Shown here: piece by piece, positions 53,422-62,886 of the stretch
Position numbering within the stretch: the first letter of the stretch is position 1
Layout of the letters: each line of letters begins with the position of its first letter
Source: Pseudanabaena sp. FACHB-1998
Lineage (GTDB): Bacteria > Cyanobacteriota > Cyanobacteriia > Pseudanabaenales > Pseudanabaenaceae
NCBI RefSeq assembly: GCF_014696355.1
Contig: NZ_JACJQA010000028.1
Span: 1-64,000 of the forward strand
DNA: 64,000 nt
Direction of reading: 5' to 3'
Position numbers and translations under genes: made by a program
The notes under the pieces: generated by a model
Seen by the model: the letters and a program-made list of their open reading frames with translations, nothing else
Databases searched by the model: none
What the model was told of the DNA's origin: nothing

Positions 53422-54120
53422 CTATTTTTGCTGACTTTTTAATTGCTCGATCTCGCGGATTACTCTGGCTTGACTAGAGAGCAAATGAGTACTGAGAGCT
53501 TCTAGAGCTTTCTCAGGATTTCTCTCCATGATCGCTTCATAAATTTCCCGATGTTCAGTACGGATTTCCATTACCTTGAGATTTTGCTGTACTGTTTGCA
53601 TTCTTAACAACGCCATTTTGTCGAATAGCTGATCGAGTAAGAGCGTTAGCCAAGGGTTTCCCGAACATTCAGCGATCGCCCGATGGAATTGATAGTCAAT
53701 ATGCAGAAGTTGATAGCTCGTAAGTTGATTAGTTTCTTGGATAATCGCCTTTTCCGCCATTTGAATAGCTAACTCAATCTTGTCTAGCTGTTCGGCGCTG
53801 GCTTTGGTGCAAGCCTCAATTACTGATTCCTTTTCTAGCACCAAGCGACAACGATAGAGATTTTCGGCATCTGCTGTCGAAAAACTCACTACGCGCAAGC
53901 TGCCATTTTCATCGGCGACAACAAGCTGCTCCTGTTGCAATTGCTGTAAAGCTTCCCGAATAGGGGTACGACTAACTTGGAGTTTTTCCGCAATCTGAGT
54001 TTCGACCAAACGGGAACCAGCCAGAAATTCACCTGACAAAATAGCGGAACGCAAAACCTGATAGGTTTGTTCGCGTAAGGATTGCGGACGTTGAATAGGG
54101 CGAGGCGAAGAAAGCACCAA
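53422..54120 (-). CDS. GntR-family (FadR/FCD type) transcriptional regulator
   Basis: The 232 residues have an N-terminal winged helix (about 13-75; SREQTYQVLRSAILSGEFLAG, TQIAEKLQVSRTPIREALQQLQ) and a C-terminal FCD ligand domain (about 85-220) with the metal-binding pattern YQFHRAIAE and HREIYEAI. FCD regulators respond to small organic acids or purine-related ligands. It is divergent from the amidohydrolase and deaminase genes, which it probably controls, with a candidate operator in the shared intergenic region. Confidence 0.9.
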   Translation of the reverse strand: MVLSSPRPIQRPQSLREQTYQVLRSAILSGEFLAGSRLVETQIAEKLQVSRTPIREALQQLQQEQLVVADENGSLRVVSFSTADAENLYRCRLVLEKESVIEACTKASAEQLDKIELAIQMAEKAIIQETNQLTSYQLLHIDYQFHRAIAECSGNPWLTLLLDQLFDKMALLRMQTVQQNLKVMEIRTEHREIYEAIMERNPEKALEALSTHLLSSQARVIREIEQLKSQQK

Positions 54121-54162
54121 TCAGTAATCTCCTAAAATACTTGGTTTCTATCACACCTTAAT

Positions 54163-54254
54163 ATAGCAATCCTAATTTCTTTTGTGAGAAAAACAAGGGG
54201 CTTAAGCCCCTTGTTATAAGTTTTTGTTTCTCAGGACTCATTTAGGATGGCTAT
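54163..54254. repeat. MITE-like element, family C
   Basis: Ends TATAGCAATCCTAA and TTAGGATGGCTATA, with a central palindrome AACAAGGGGCTTAAGCCCCTTG. It is a shorter relative of 28643-28777. Confidence 0.8.
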
Positions 54255-54434
54255 AGGCTGGGTTTGACATTAATCGACATCAATATTTTCTATGATTTTG
54301 CCTATTAACAGATCCGCCTAAACTCTGAAAGTTGAAGAGTTGGTGATGTCAAGAGTTGCCCAACATCACTAACTCTTCACGGGGAGAGAGTACTTGTATC
54401 GCAAATGACTTTTATGAAATGATTTTTACTTTTG

Positions 54435-54445
54435 TATACAGTATA
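54435..54445. promoter_or_regulatory. Candidate GntR operator
   Basis: TATAC-A-GTATA is a perfect 11-bp palindrome 50 bases before the amidohydrolase start, next to a probable promoter. FCD-type GntR proteins commonly bind short palindromes of this sort. Assignment is inference from position and shape. Confidence 0.5.
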
Positions 54446-54494
54446 TTGTATTCACAAAGCAATGCTTAACATATCTTAAGGAATAATTCGATTC

Positions 54495-55778
54495 ATGGTA
54501 GCTTTAATCCCTAGCTTGAGCCAAAACCCTACCCAGCCACAAAACTTAATTTACAACTTAACTATTAATAGCGATCGCCTAAATCAAAGTCTGGAAGATC
54601 TCGCGACAATTGGCAAACTGCCTAATGGTGGGGTTTGTCGCCTTGCCTTTTCTCAGGAAGATATTCAAGCTCGCCAATTAGTCAAAACTTGGATGCTCGA
54701 AGCAGGAATGACGTTACGAAGTGACGCAGTTGGCAATATTATTGGAACCTATGCAGGAACAGAACCAAACCAAGCCGCATTGGCGACAGGCTCCCACATT
54801 GACACCGTCCCCGTTGCAGGCAAATACGATGGCTGTTTGGGCGTTTTGGCGGGAATCGAAGTGGCGCGAGTGTTACAAGAGAACCAAAAAAGGTTGCGTC
54901 ATCCCTTTGAAGTAATCGTTTTTGCCGATGAAGAAAATAGTGTGATTGGCTGTAAGGCGATCGCGGGTACGGCTCCCACCGATCCTGAAAAATATCGCCG
55001 CAAAGATGGGACAGATATTCAAACCTGTTTGAGCAATGTTGGTGGAGATTGGGACAAATTAGCCACAGCCAAACGCGATCGCACAGAAATTGCCGCTTTT
55101 ATCGAACTCCATGTAGAGCAAGGCGGCGTACTCGAAGCCCTAGACAAACAAGTCGGCGTAGTCACAGGCATCGTCGGACAATATCGCTTCATGGTCACGA
55201 TCATTGGTCGTCCTAACCACGCAGGCACAACCCCAATGCATATGCGGAAAGATGCCCTCGTCGCCGCCTCACAGCTAGTCCTTGCCATCAATCGTCTAGG
55301 CTTAGAAACGCAAGGCGAACAGGTCGCTACAGTGGGGCATTTAACGGTTGCGCCCAATGCTACGAATGTAGTGCCAGCGAGAGTCGATATGAGCATCGAT
55401 TTGCGGGATCTCTCCGACGAAAATTTGCAATATTTAATCGCCCAAATTGTCAAAGAAATTGAGGCGATCGCCCAAAATACAGGTACAGAAATCACGATTG
55501 AGCAGAAACTCCATGTAATGCCAACGCTCGCGAAACCTGAACTAATGGCAACCATCGCAGAAGTTTGCCAAAACCTCAATCTTACCTACGATTATTTACC
55601 CAGCCGTGCGGGACATGACGCTCAAGAGATGGGACGCTTCACCGATATGGCAATGATTTTTGTACCGAGTCGTGATGGGATCAGCCATTCTCAAGACGAG
55701 TACACTTCTCCTGAACAATGCGCTCAGGGCGCAAATATTCTATTGCATACGCTTTTGGCGATCGATCACAGTTATTAA
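54495..55778 (+). CDS. M20-family amidohydrolase (allantoate amidohydrolase / N-carbamoyl-L-amino acid hydrolase)
   Basis: This 427-residue zinc enzyme has the motif order of the HyuC/AllC family: GSHIDTVPVAGKYDGCLGV with metal His and Asp, ADEENSVIGCK with metal and catalytic Glu, IELHVEQGG, GRPNHAGTTPM and, near the C-terminus, SRAGHDAQEMGRF. It hydrolyses an N-carbamoyl or ureido group, releasing ammonia and CO2. Choice between allantoate, ureidoglycolate and N-carbamoyl amino acid is not possible from sequence. It is followed 11 bases later by the deaminase-type gene and divergent from the GntR gene, suggesting a regulated nitrogen-scavenging operon. Confidence 0.9.
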   Translation: MVALIPSLSQNPTQPQNLIYNLTINSDRLNQSLEDLATIGKLPNGGVCRLAFSQEDIQARQLVKTWMLEAGMTLRSDAVGNIIGTYAGTEPNQAALATGSHIDTVPVAGKYDGCLGVLAGIEVARVLQENQKRLRHPFEVIVFADEENSVIGCKAIAGTAPTDPEKYRRKDGTDIQTCLSNVGGDWDKLATAKRDRTEIAAFIELHVEQGGVLEALDKQVGVVTGIVGQYRFMVTIIGRPNHAGTTPMHMRKDALVAASQLVLAINRLGLETQGEQVATVGHLTVAPNATNVVPARVDMSIDLRDLSDENLQYLIAQIVKEIEAIAQNTGTEITIEQKLHVMPTLAKPELMATIAEVCQNLNLTYDYLPSRAGHDAQEMGRFTDMAMIFVPSRDGISHSQDEYTSPEQCAQGANILLHTLLAIDHSY

Positions 55779-55789
55779 AAAACGAACCT

Positions 55790-57148
55790 ATGCCCACACT
55801 CTTAGTCAAAAATATTCATACTCTAGTCACGATGGATCGCGATCGCCGCGAGCTTCATAACGCCGCCATCTTTGTGAGAGACAATGCGATCGAGCAAGTG
55901 GGTTTAACCAGCGAATTACCCGAAACTGCCGATGAAATACTGGATCTGCAAAACAAACATATTGTCTTACCGGGGTTAGTTAACACCCATCATCATTTTT
56001 ATCAAGTTCTCACCAAAGTAATTCCTGCGGCTCAAAATTGCGATCTTTTTAATTGGTTACAAACTCTCTATCCGATTTGGGCAAATCTCACTTCCGAAAG
56101 CATTTATATCAGTTCGCAAATGGCTGCTGCCGAATTGATGCTCTCAGGTTGCACCACCGCTAGCGATCATTTATACATTTATCCCAATGACTGCAAACTC
56201 GATGATGAAATCGCCGCCATGCAGGAAATTGGAATGCGCTTCCATGCCAGTCGCGGCAGTATGAGTGTGGGCGAAAGTCAAGGCGGACTACCTCCCGATC
56301 GCTTAGTCGAAAAAGAAGCCGATATCCTCAAGGATTCGCAAAGATTGATCGAGCAGTATCACGATCCCTCACGCTACTCGATGCTCCGTATGACCCTCGC
56401 GCCCTGCTCACCCTTCTCTGTCTCCCCCGACCTGATGCGCGAATCGGCAAAAATGGCGCGTTCCTATACCAGTGTGCGCTTGCATACTCACCTTGCCGAA
56501 AATAAATCCGATGTCGATTACAGCTTAGCCAAATTTGGGATGATTCCAGGCGACTTTGCGGAGTCGGTGGGATGGCTCGGTAACGATGTCTGGCACGCCC
56601 ATTGTGTGAAATTAAGTGATGACTCGATCGCCAAATTTGGACGCACAGGTACAGGCGTGGCGCATTGTCCCTGTAGCAATATGCGTCTTGCCAGTGGCAT
56701 TGCCCCCATCCGCAAAATGCTCAATCATCAAGTTCCTGTGGGGCTGGGCGTAGATGGTTCAGCATCCAATGACACAGGCAATCTATTGCAAGAGGCGCGA
56801 ACTGCCTTTTTATTGGCAAGGGTAAATGAGTGCGATCCCACATCCATGAGCGCTAGGGAGATTTTAGAAGTAGCAACTCTTGGCGGTGCAAAGGTCTTAG
56901 GGCGCGATGACATTGGCTCGATCGCTCCAAATATGGCGGCGGACTTTATTGCGATCGATATTGAGCGATCGCAGTTTGCAGGCGCACAACATGATCTCGT
57001 GTCAGCGCTGATCTTCTGTCCCGTGCCTTCAGTAGATTACAGCTTTATCAACGGCAAGAAAGTCGTTGATCGTGGTCAGTTAACAACCCTTGAATTGCCC
57101 ATGCTAATCGAGAAGACCAACAAAATTGCCCGAAAGTTAGTTGCATAA
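55790..57148 (+). CDS. 8-oxoguanine deaminase-like amidohydrolase
   Basis: The ATG at 55790 (MPTLLVKNIHTLVTMDRDR) is the natural start; an earlier in-frame ATG would run into the previous gene. The 452-residue protein is an amidohydrolase-superfamily (TIM-barrel) deaminase of the AtzB/TrzN/8-oxoguanine deaminase branch: metal motif NTHHHFYQ (about 64-71), THLAENKSDV, HAHCVKLSD and GVDGSASND. Such enzymes remove an amino group from oxidised guanine or related bases. Together with the M20 enzyme it points to purine catabolism. No transporter or xanthine dehydrogenase genes are present nearby. Confidence 0.9.
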   Translation: MPTLLVKNIHTLVTMDRDRRELHNAAIFVRDNAIEQVGLTSELPETADEILDLQNKHIVLPGLVNTHHHFYQVLTKVIPAAQNCDLFNWLQTLYPIWANLTSESIYISSQMAAAELMLSGCTTASDHLYIYPNDCKLDDEIAAMQEIGMRFHASRGSMSVGESQGGLPPDRLVEKEADILKDSQRLIEQYHDPSRYSMLRMTLAPCSPFSVSPDLMRESAKMARSYTSVRLHTHLAENKSDVDYSLAKFGMIPGDFAESVGWLGNDVWHAHCVKLSDDSIAKFGRTGTGVAHCPCSNMRLASGIAPIRKMLNHQVPVGLGVDGSASNDTGNLLQEARTAFLLARVNECDPTSMSAREILEVATLGGAKVLGRDDIGSIAPNMAADFIAIDIERSQFAGAQHDLVSALIFCPVPSVDYSFINGKKVVDRGQLTTLELPMLIEKTNKIARKLVA

Positions 57149-57200
57149 ATAAGTTTTGAAGAATATTCCCTTGGAATATTCTTCAAAACTTATTTATGCA
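57142..57200 (+). terminator. Long perfect palindrome on the deaminase stop codon
   Basis: TGCATAAATAAGTTTTGAAG plus AATATTCC and the full complement. It contains the stop codon (57146-57148). It may act as terminator before the tRNA gene. Confidence 0.9.
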
Positions 57201-57255
57201 GAGGGGTTGACGAAACACCCTTACTATCTGCTATATTATTAAAGCTGAAAAGCAA

Positions 57256-57328
57256 GGGCGCTTAGCTCAGTTGGTAGAGCGTCTCGTTTACACCGAGAAT
57301 GTCGGGGGTTCGAGTCCCTCAGCGCCCA
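57256..57328 (+). tRNA. tRNA-Val (UAC)
   Basis: A 73-nt cloverleaf: acceptor GGGCGCT/AGCGCCC with discriminator A, D-arm GCTC-AGTTGGTA-GAGC, anticodon stem TCTCG/CGAGA with loop TTTACAC (anticodon UAC, valine), variable ATGTC, T-arm GGGGG-TTCGAGT-CCCTC (one G-T pair). All conserved positions are present; CCA is not encoded. Confidence 0.96.
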
Positions 57329-57344
57329 TAAGTCACAGATACAC

Positions 57345-57389
57345 AAAATAATTGAATAGAGGCGCTTCGCGCCTCTATTCAATTATTTT
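57345..57389 (+). terminator. Hairpin downstream of tRNA-Val
   Basis: AAAATAATTGAATAGAGGCGC-TTC- then the complement; it is followed by a T-run, 16 bases after the tRNA. Confidence 0.85.
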
Positions 57390-57394
57390 TTTAA

Positions 57395-57475
57395 GCCATC
57401 ACCCCTAGCCACTCTCCCTCGGGAAAGGGAAGCAAAAAATCTAATGTTTATTCTCTTCTCCTGCGGGAGAAGGGA
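57395..57475. repeat. Degenerate family D repeat (CACCCCTAGCCAC type)
   Basis: CATCACCCCTAGCCACTCTC and GGGAAAGGGAAGC blocks, then CTCTTCTCCTGCGGGAGAAGGG. It resembles the family at 62711-62844 but lacks clear terminal arms. Confidence 0.55.
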
Positions 57476-57498
57476 TGTTGCAGGTATATGAACACCTT

Positions 57499-60400
57499 TT
57501 ATTTGGGATTTACTGTTTTTCTGATTAGTTCTTTGACTACTGTAGCTAGGTGGGAAAGCTTTACTGGTTTAGTTAGATATTCATTAGCTCCCGCTTGGAG
57601 ACATCTTTCCCGATCGCCTGACATTACCAAAGCAGTTAGAGCGACGATGGGTATATTTTGGATGCTAGCATTTGACCTAATTTGCTGAATTGCGCTTAAG
57701 CCATCAAGCAAAGGCATCTGAATATCCATCAGAATTAGATGCGGTTTATGGGCGATCGCCAAGTCAATTGTTTCCTGTCCGTTAGTGGCAAAAATAAGAC
57801 GGTAGCCACGATTTGTTAAATAATCAGCAAAGGTTTCCACATTAATCGGATTATCCTCGGCTAATAAAATTAAAGGATTAATCTGATTTTCTGCATCTAA
57901 ATCTAATTTATTGGGTAAATCCTGATCTTTGTCGTTAGTTCGGTCTAGGGTTGGCGCTTGAAGGTCGCTATTAATAGATTTTATGTTGCTGTTATAGGGT
58001 AAATGTATCGAAAAACAACTACCTTGATTTACTTGACTAGTTACGCGGACGCTGCCGCCATGCAATTCGGCAATTTGTTTAACTAGGGTGAGTCCTAAGC
58101 CAGTGCCAGTATATTGACGACTCAGACTGCTATCAATTTGTACAAAAGTTTGAAATAGCTTACTTATATTTTCGGGAGCAATGCCAATGCCTGTATCGGT
58201 TACAGATAAAACTAGATAATGAGGATGATTTGGTGAGGGGCTACTATCTGGTTCTGGGTCAATAACTTTTGCTTCTAGATCGATTTGACCTCCCTGCGGG
58301 GTAAATTTCACGGCATTACTTAGCAAATTAATCAAAGCCTGACGCATTCTCCTCTCATCAAGATTCATTAATACTAAATCGGATGGAATTGACAGCCGAA
58401 CTTGAATATTCTTCTGATTTGCCATTTGCTTGACAAAGTTCAGGCTGGTTTTACACAAGTTATCAATTCCCACAGGTGTAATTTCGAGATTGAGCTTGCC
58501 AGCACCAATTTTAGCCACATCTAAAATGTCGTTAATTAGTTCTAAAAGATGTCTTCCACTATTCTCGATGAGCGTAAGCGATCGCCTTTGTCGGTCATTC
58601 ACCTCCCCAAATACGCCTGTACTCAAGCCTTCAGACATCCCCAAAATGGCATTAAGGGGAGTTCGTAATTCGTGGCTCATGTTGGCGAGAAATTCATCTT
58701 TTAGCTTGGTGGCGCGAGCTAATTCGCTATTGGTACGCAACAGTTCTTCGTTAGTTTTAAGGACAATTGCTTCCGCTTTTTTGCGATCGCGAATATCCCG
58801 CACAATGCAAGCGAGGGAGAGGGTTTCATCTATCCAAGAATCTTGGATAGGGAAAGCGCTAAATAGCACAGGTATTTCCTCATGGGTCTGACAATGCCTG
58901 AGACGCAGTTCTCCTTCCCAAGTTTGATCATGGGTGATTAAATCAATGATATTTTGCTTTAATTCTTGACGATCTTCTGGAAAATAGAAATCTAAAATGG
59001 ATAATTTACGCACACTCGATTGGATGCCTAATAGTTTTAGCCCTGCGGGATTGATGTAGTTGATACGTCCATGGCGATCGGCTAAGGCAATAAAGTCGGT
59101 ACTATTTTCTACTATAGCCACTAGCTTTTGGCGTTCCGCCATTTCCACAATTAGCTGCTGGTTAGCAAATTGCAATTCACGGGTGCGTTGTTCTACTCTG
59201 GACTCGAGCTGATAATTGAGTTGATGGAGTTCATCAATGGCTTTCTCCCTTTCTATCTCCGCACTTACTCTGGCTGCAAAAACTTGTAACATCGCTTTTG
59301 CACGTTGAACTTTGACAATGGGTTTATCATCCATTACACATAGGCTACCTACGGCTTCACCTTTGCTATCGATGATCGCAATCCCCACGTAAGAATCTAC
59401 GCCCAAATCATTGACGACTTGGTTATAGGGAAATATTTCTTTGAGTTTTTCTGAACAAACGAAGCAGCCTTCTTCAATAGTCTTACCACAGGGAGAATCA
59501 GACAAAGGAATTTGAGAACTTGGCAAAAATTTACGATCTATCCATGCTATTTCCACCTTCAGAGAATCATTTTGACGCTTAGTGACAAATACATTTTTAA
59601 CATTTAAGGCATTGCCAATATATTCGGCTAGAGCAGGTAGGAAGTTATCGCCTGTTTGGGCGGCGGCTCCTTCCACTAAGCTTTGCAGAGATTCTTCAGC
59701 CTGTTTGCGATCGCCAATATTTTCCACTACTCCCACAAAAAGAGGTTCTTTAGTAGTTTCATCCATGATCTTAGAACTGGTAATCCTTACCCATACGGGA
59801 TAACCATCGCGATGGATGAGTCTTTTTTCCATTTGATAACTTTCGTGATGATCGTATAAAACTAGATCTCGCATTCGGAGATTTTCGGCAAGGTCCTCAG
59901 GGCTGGTGATATCAGTAAAGCGGAATGATTGTAATTCTTGCTCGGAATATCCCACTAGTTCTTGATAGTAAGGATTAGTTCTCACAAAATGTCCGTTTAG
60001 GTCGGTGATGGCAATGCCGATCGCCGATTTCATAAACATCGCATTTAGGAGGGATTCACTAGCTTTGAGGCGTTGTTCACTTTGTTTTAAATTGTTTTCA
60101 GCAAGCTTGCGATCGCTAATATCGCGGACTATGACTAATACTTCATTCTCTCCACAAACAGCAATTCGCACTTCTTGTATATGCAATTTTCCATTGATAT
60201 AGATTTCTTGATCGTAGATTTGAATCTCTCCTGTGGCAAGAGCTTTGCGGATATACTCCATTCTCGTATTAGCGAGATTACTTAATAACGGAAAATCAGC
60301 AATATTCTTCCCAATTAAATCTTTACTGCCTAAAGCTCCAAAGAAATCAGGAGCAAAGAAATCTAAATATATGCCATCACCAGACATTCGCATAATTAAA

Positions 60401-62580
60401 TCTGGTAGAGCATTAATTAAGGCTTTCTGTTTGCTTTCACTTTCTCTCAAAGCAATTTCAGTTAATTTGCGCGGAGTGATATTAACACCAATCCCTAAGA
60501 CAGCCCTGCTAGAAGCACGGGGTAAAGTAATAGGTGTTTTTGACCATTGAAGCCAGCATTTTTCTTGATGAGGGAAAGAACTTTCTTCTTCACTAATCAA
60601 TAGTGGCTGATTTGTAGATAGGACTTGACGATCTTCTATTTGGAACTTGTTAGCCGTGGCAGGATCATCTTGGAAGTCTAGATCAGTCTTGCCGATCAGA
60701 TTTTCAATACTTGTTTCATAAAAATCTGCGATCGCTTGATTTGCCATCATGTACTCACCTTGATTATTTTTGACAAATATCAAGTTAGGTGAGGCATTAA
60801 TTACGGTGCTAAGAAATTCCTGTTGCAGCAACAATTCCTTTTCCGATTGCTTCCGCTCAGTTATATCCCGAGCTACCCATAAAACTGTTTCCCTACTTAA
60901 GGGTGAAACAATAGTTGAGAAACACTTTTCTCGACCTTGCACAGGAATACAATAATCAATCTGTCTACTTTGCTGAGAAGCTAAGACTTCATGGATAGTG
61001 GCTAAAAAACTGTCAGCCGTTGTTTTTAAAAAGAGTTCATCCAATCTCTTGCCAATCATTGAGACAGTTTCGGGATGATTAGGGAAGGACTTAATATATA
61101 TGCCTTGATGATTAATCACGAAGATATAGTCCTGCATATTCGCAAAGAGATTGCGAAGTTCTGCTTCAGATTCTTGTAAGGCTAATTGAGCATTTTTGCG
61201 ATCGCTAATGTCTTCGGCGATCGCCGCCATGCGATCGCATTCACCTTTACTATTATGCAGAGGAAAGCATTTACCGTAGATCCAGCGCACCGTGCCATCA
61301 GGTCGAATAATCCGATATTCGTGATTAAAAAATCCCGTATTAACGGTTAATTCGTAGGCTTTATTAAAATGATGGCGATCTTCAGGATGAATCGCATTCA
61401 TCCAAGAGTGAGGATCTTCGTAGAGGCTTTCGGTAGATAATCCCCATATTTGGCTATAGGCTGAGTTCACATACAGCAGATGCCCTGTTTTAATGTCACG
61501 GATTAACACTACGCTCCGATTATTGTCCGCGAACTGCTGAAACATATCGTTGCTGTCAATTAAGGCTGCCTTACTTTCCTGAACTTGACTTTCTAAGAGC
61601 TTATTGCGACTTTCTAATAGTTCTAACTTCTCTTGCTCCAGTCGTGACATTTTCGATTCTAACAAGGAAACTAATTTATAGACTTCCTTGGGTTGAAGAG
61701 TTTTCAATATATCGGATTGGGTAATAATCCCTTGCATCAGTCCGTCGTTATCCGTGATCACCAGATGATTAACTATTCTCTCTTGCATGATTTCTCTGAC
61801 TCTCCAGAGACTGTCATTCGGACTTACAGAAATCAAGGGAAAGCTCATGACTGTATGAGCGGGAGTATTGGAGAGATCTAACTCAAGGGCTAAGCATTGG
61901 ACAATATCACTTTCTGTAATGATGCCGAGAGGGTATGAAATCTCTTCACGATATTCATTAATTATAATTGAACTAACTTTATGAATTGTCATTAAGTTGG
62001 CTATTTCCGAGACAGATTCTGTTGCTTCTGCACAGATCACATTGGCAATCATGATCTCTTTTGCTTTTCGCACTTGCAACATATCAATGGGATGGAGCAA
62101 TTGCCTTAAGCTTTCATGGGTGACCAGTCCAGATACCTCTCCGCGATCGTTGACTAGGGGTAAATGACGAATTTTGTGTCGCTGAAAGCGATTAAGGGGA
62201 ACTAATAGATCGGTAAATTCCCATTCTAATAACGAATGCACAGGATAAACCATTACTTCCGCGATCGCGGTTTGGGCTAAATTTTGATTTGGGTAATTGG
62301 GATTATCTAAACTGCCAGATTCACTTTGACCACAAAAACTCACTAGATCTCTTTCTGTTAAAATTCCAATTAGTTTTTTATCCTCAGTGACCAGCACGCA
62401 GCTAGTTTGAGCATGAGCGAGTTGTAAAGCGATTTCTGAGTTAATATCACAACTAAAATCGCACTGATTGCCAGTACTCATCAACGCGATCGCATCGGCA
62501 ACTGTCGCGGTTGGCGCAATAGTTAAAGGATTACGAACAATTGCCTGTTCGATAGTTACTTCTGGACTGGTTACAGACAT
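57499..62580 (-). CDS. Giant hybrid histidine kinase: 4 CBS, 6 PAS, GAF, HisKA, HATPase, receiver
   Basis: The 1693-residue protein has two Bateman pairs of CBS units (about 5-310), a coiled coil, five successive PAS domains (near 345-465, 473-585, 590-710, 718-835, 846-960), GAF (about 963-1115), a coiled coil, a sixth PAS (about 1150-1265), HisKA with His1303 (ANMSHELRTPLN), a HATPase (about 1350-1480; GTGLGLTLV) and a C-terminal receiver with Asp1619 (LILMDIQMPLLDG). No membrane segment is present, so it is a soluble sensor. The CBS part may read adenine-nucleotide level and the PAS domains other signals. No response-regulator gene is next to it. Confidence 0.95.
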   Translation of the reverse strand: MSVTSPEVTIEQAIVRNPLTIAPTATVADAIALMSTGNQCDFSCDINSEIALQLAHAQTSCVLVTEDKKLIGILTERDLVSFCGQSESGSLDNPNYPNQNLAQTAIAEVMVYPVHSLLEWEFTDLLVPLNRFQRHKIRHLPLVNDRGEVSGLVTHESLRQLLHPIDMLQVRKAKEIMIANVICAEATESVSEIANLMTIHKVSSIIINEYREEISYPLGIITESDIVQCLALELDLSNTPAHTVMSFPLISVSPNDSLWRVREIMQERIVNHLVITDNDGLMQGIITQSDILKTLQPKEVYKLVSLLESKMSRLEQEKLELLESRNKLLESQVQESKAALIDSNDMFQQFADNNRSVVLIRDIKTGHLLYVNSAYSQIWGLSTESLYEDPHSWMNAIHPEDRHHFNKAYELTVNTGFFNHEYRIIRPDGTVRWIYGKCFPLHNSKGECDRMAAIAEDISDRKNAQLALQESEAELRNLFANMQDYIFVINHQGIYIKSFPNHPETVSMIGKRLDELFLKTTADSFLATIHEVLASQQSRQIDYCIPVQGREKCFSTIVSPLSRETVLWVARDITERKQSEKELLLQQEFLSTVINASPNLIFVKNNQGEYMMANQAIADFYETSIENLIGKTDLDFQDDPATANKFQIEDRQVLSTNQPLLISEEESSFPHQEKCWLQWSKTPITLPRASSRAVLGIGVNITPRKLTEIALRESESKQKALINALPDLIMRMSGDGIYLDFFAPDFFGALGSKDLIGKNIADFPLLSNLANTRMEYIRKALATGEIQIYDQEIYINGKLHIQEVRIAVCGENEVLVIVRDISDRKLAENNLKQSEQRLKASESLLNAMFMKSAIGIAITDLNGHFVRTNPYYQELVGYSEQELQSFRFTDITSPEDLAENLRMRDLVLYDHHESYQMEKRLIHRDGYPVWVRITSSKIMDETTKEPLFVGVVENIGDRKQAEESLQSLVEGAAAQTGDNFLPALAEYIGNALNVKNVFVTKRQNDSLKVEIAWIDRKFLPSSQIPLSDSPCGKTIEEGCFVCSEKLKEIFPYNQVVNDLGVDSYVGIAIIDSKGEAVGSLCVMDDKPIVKVQRAKAMLQVFAARVSAEIEREKAIDELHQLNYQLESRVEQRTRELQFANQQLIVEMAERQKLVAIVENSTDFIALADRHGRINYINPAGLKLLGIQSSVRKLSILDFYFPEDRQELKQNIIDLITHDQTWEGELRLRHCQTHEEIPVLFSAFPIQDSWIDETLSLACIVRDIRDRKKAEAIVLKTNEELLRTNSELARATKLKDEFLANMSHELRTPLNAILGMSEGLSTGVFGEVNDRQRRSLTLIENSGRHLLELINDILDVAKIGAGKLNLEITPVGIDNLCKTSLNFVKQMANQKNIQVRLSIPSDLVLMNLDERRMRQALINLLSNAVKFTPQGGQIDLEAKVIDPEPDSSPSPNHPHYLVLSVTDTGIGIAPENISKLFQTFVQIDSSLSRQYTGTGLGLTLVKQIAELHGGSVRVTSQVNQGSCFSIHLPYNSNIKSINSDLQAPTLDRTNDKDQDLPNKLDLDAENQINPLILLAEDNPINVETFADYLTNRGYRLIFATNGQETIDLAIAHKPHLILMDIQMPLLDGLSAIQQIRSNASIQNIPIVALTALVMSGDRERCLQAGANEYLTKPVKLSHLATVVKELIRKTVNPK

Positions 62581-62710
62581 AAATCCTAATTTTAAGTTTG
62601 TATAAAAGTGCTGTCAGCTTTTACCCCTTGGGTATAAATTCTACTTTAATTTATTATCTTTTTATCAGATTTTTTATGTATGGCTTTTCCTACGATCTTC
62701 TTAGTAACTG

Positions 62711-62844
62711 ATGTTACGTGGAAGTTTCCAAGACCCTCACCCCTAGCCCCTCTCCCAAAAGGGGAGAGGGGAACAAGAAATTGTCTTACTCCCCTTCTCC
62801 CTTAATGGGAGAGGGGGCTGGGGGGTGAGGGTTCCACGTAACAT
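62711..62844. repeat. MITE-like element, family D (complete copy)
   Basis: Ends ATGTTACGTGGAA and TTCCACGTAACAT. Inside are CCCTCACCCCTAGCCCCTCT and, on the other side, AGAGGGGGCTGGGGGGTGAGGG, plus AACAAGAAATTGTCTTACTC in the middle. This is the reference copy for fragments in murG and coaBC. The gap 62581-62886 has no gene. Confidence 0.88.
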
Positions 62845-62886
62845 AAGCTAGTAAATAAATCTCGCTTAAATAATTTATGAAAACCT

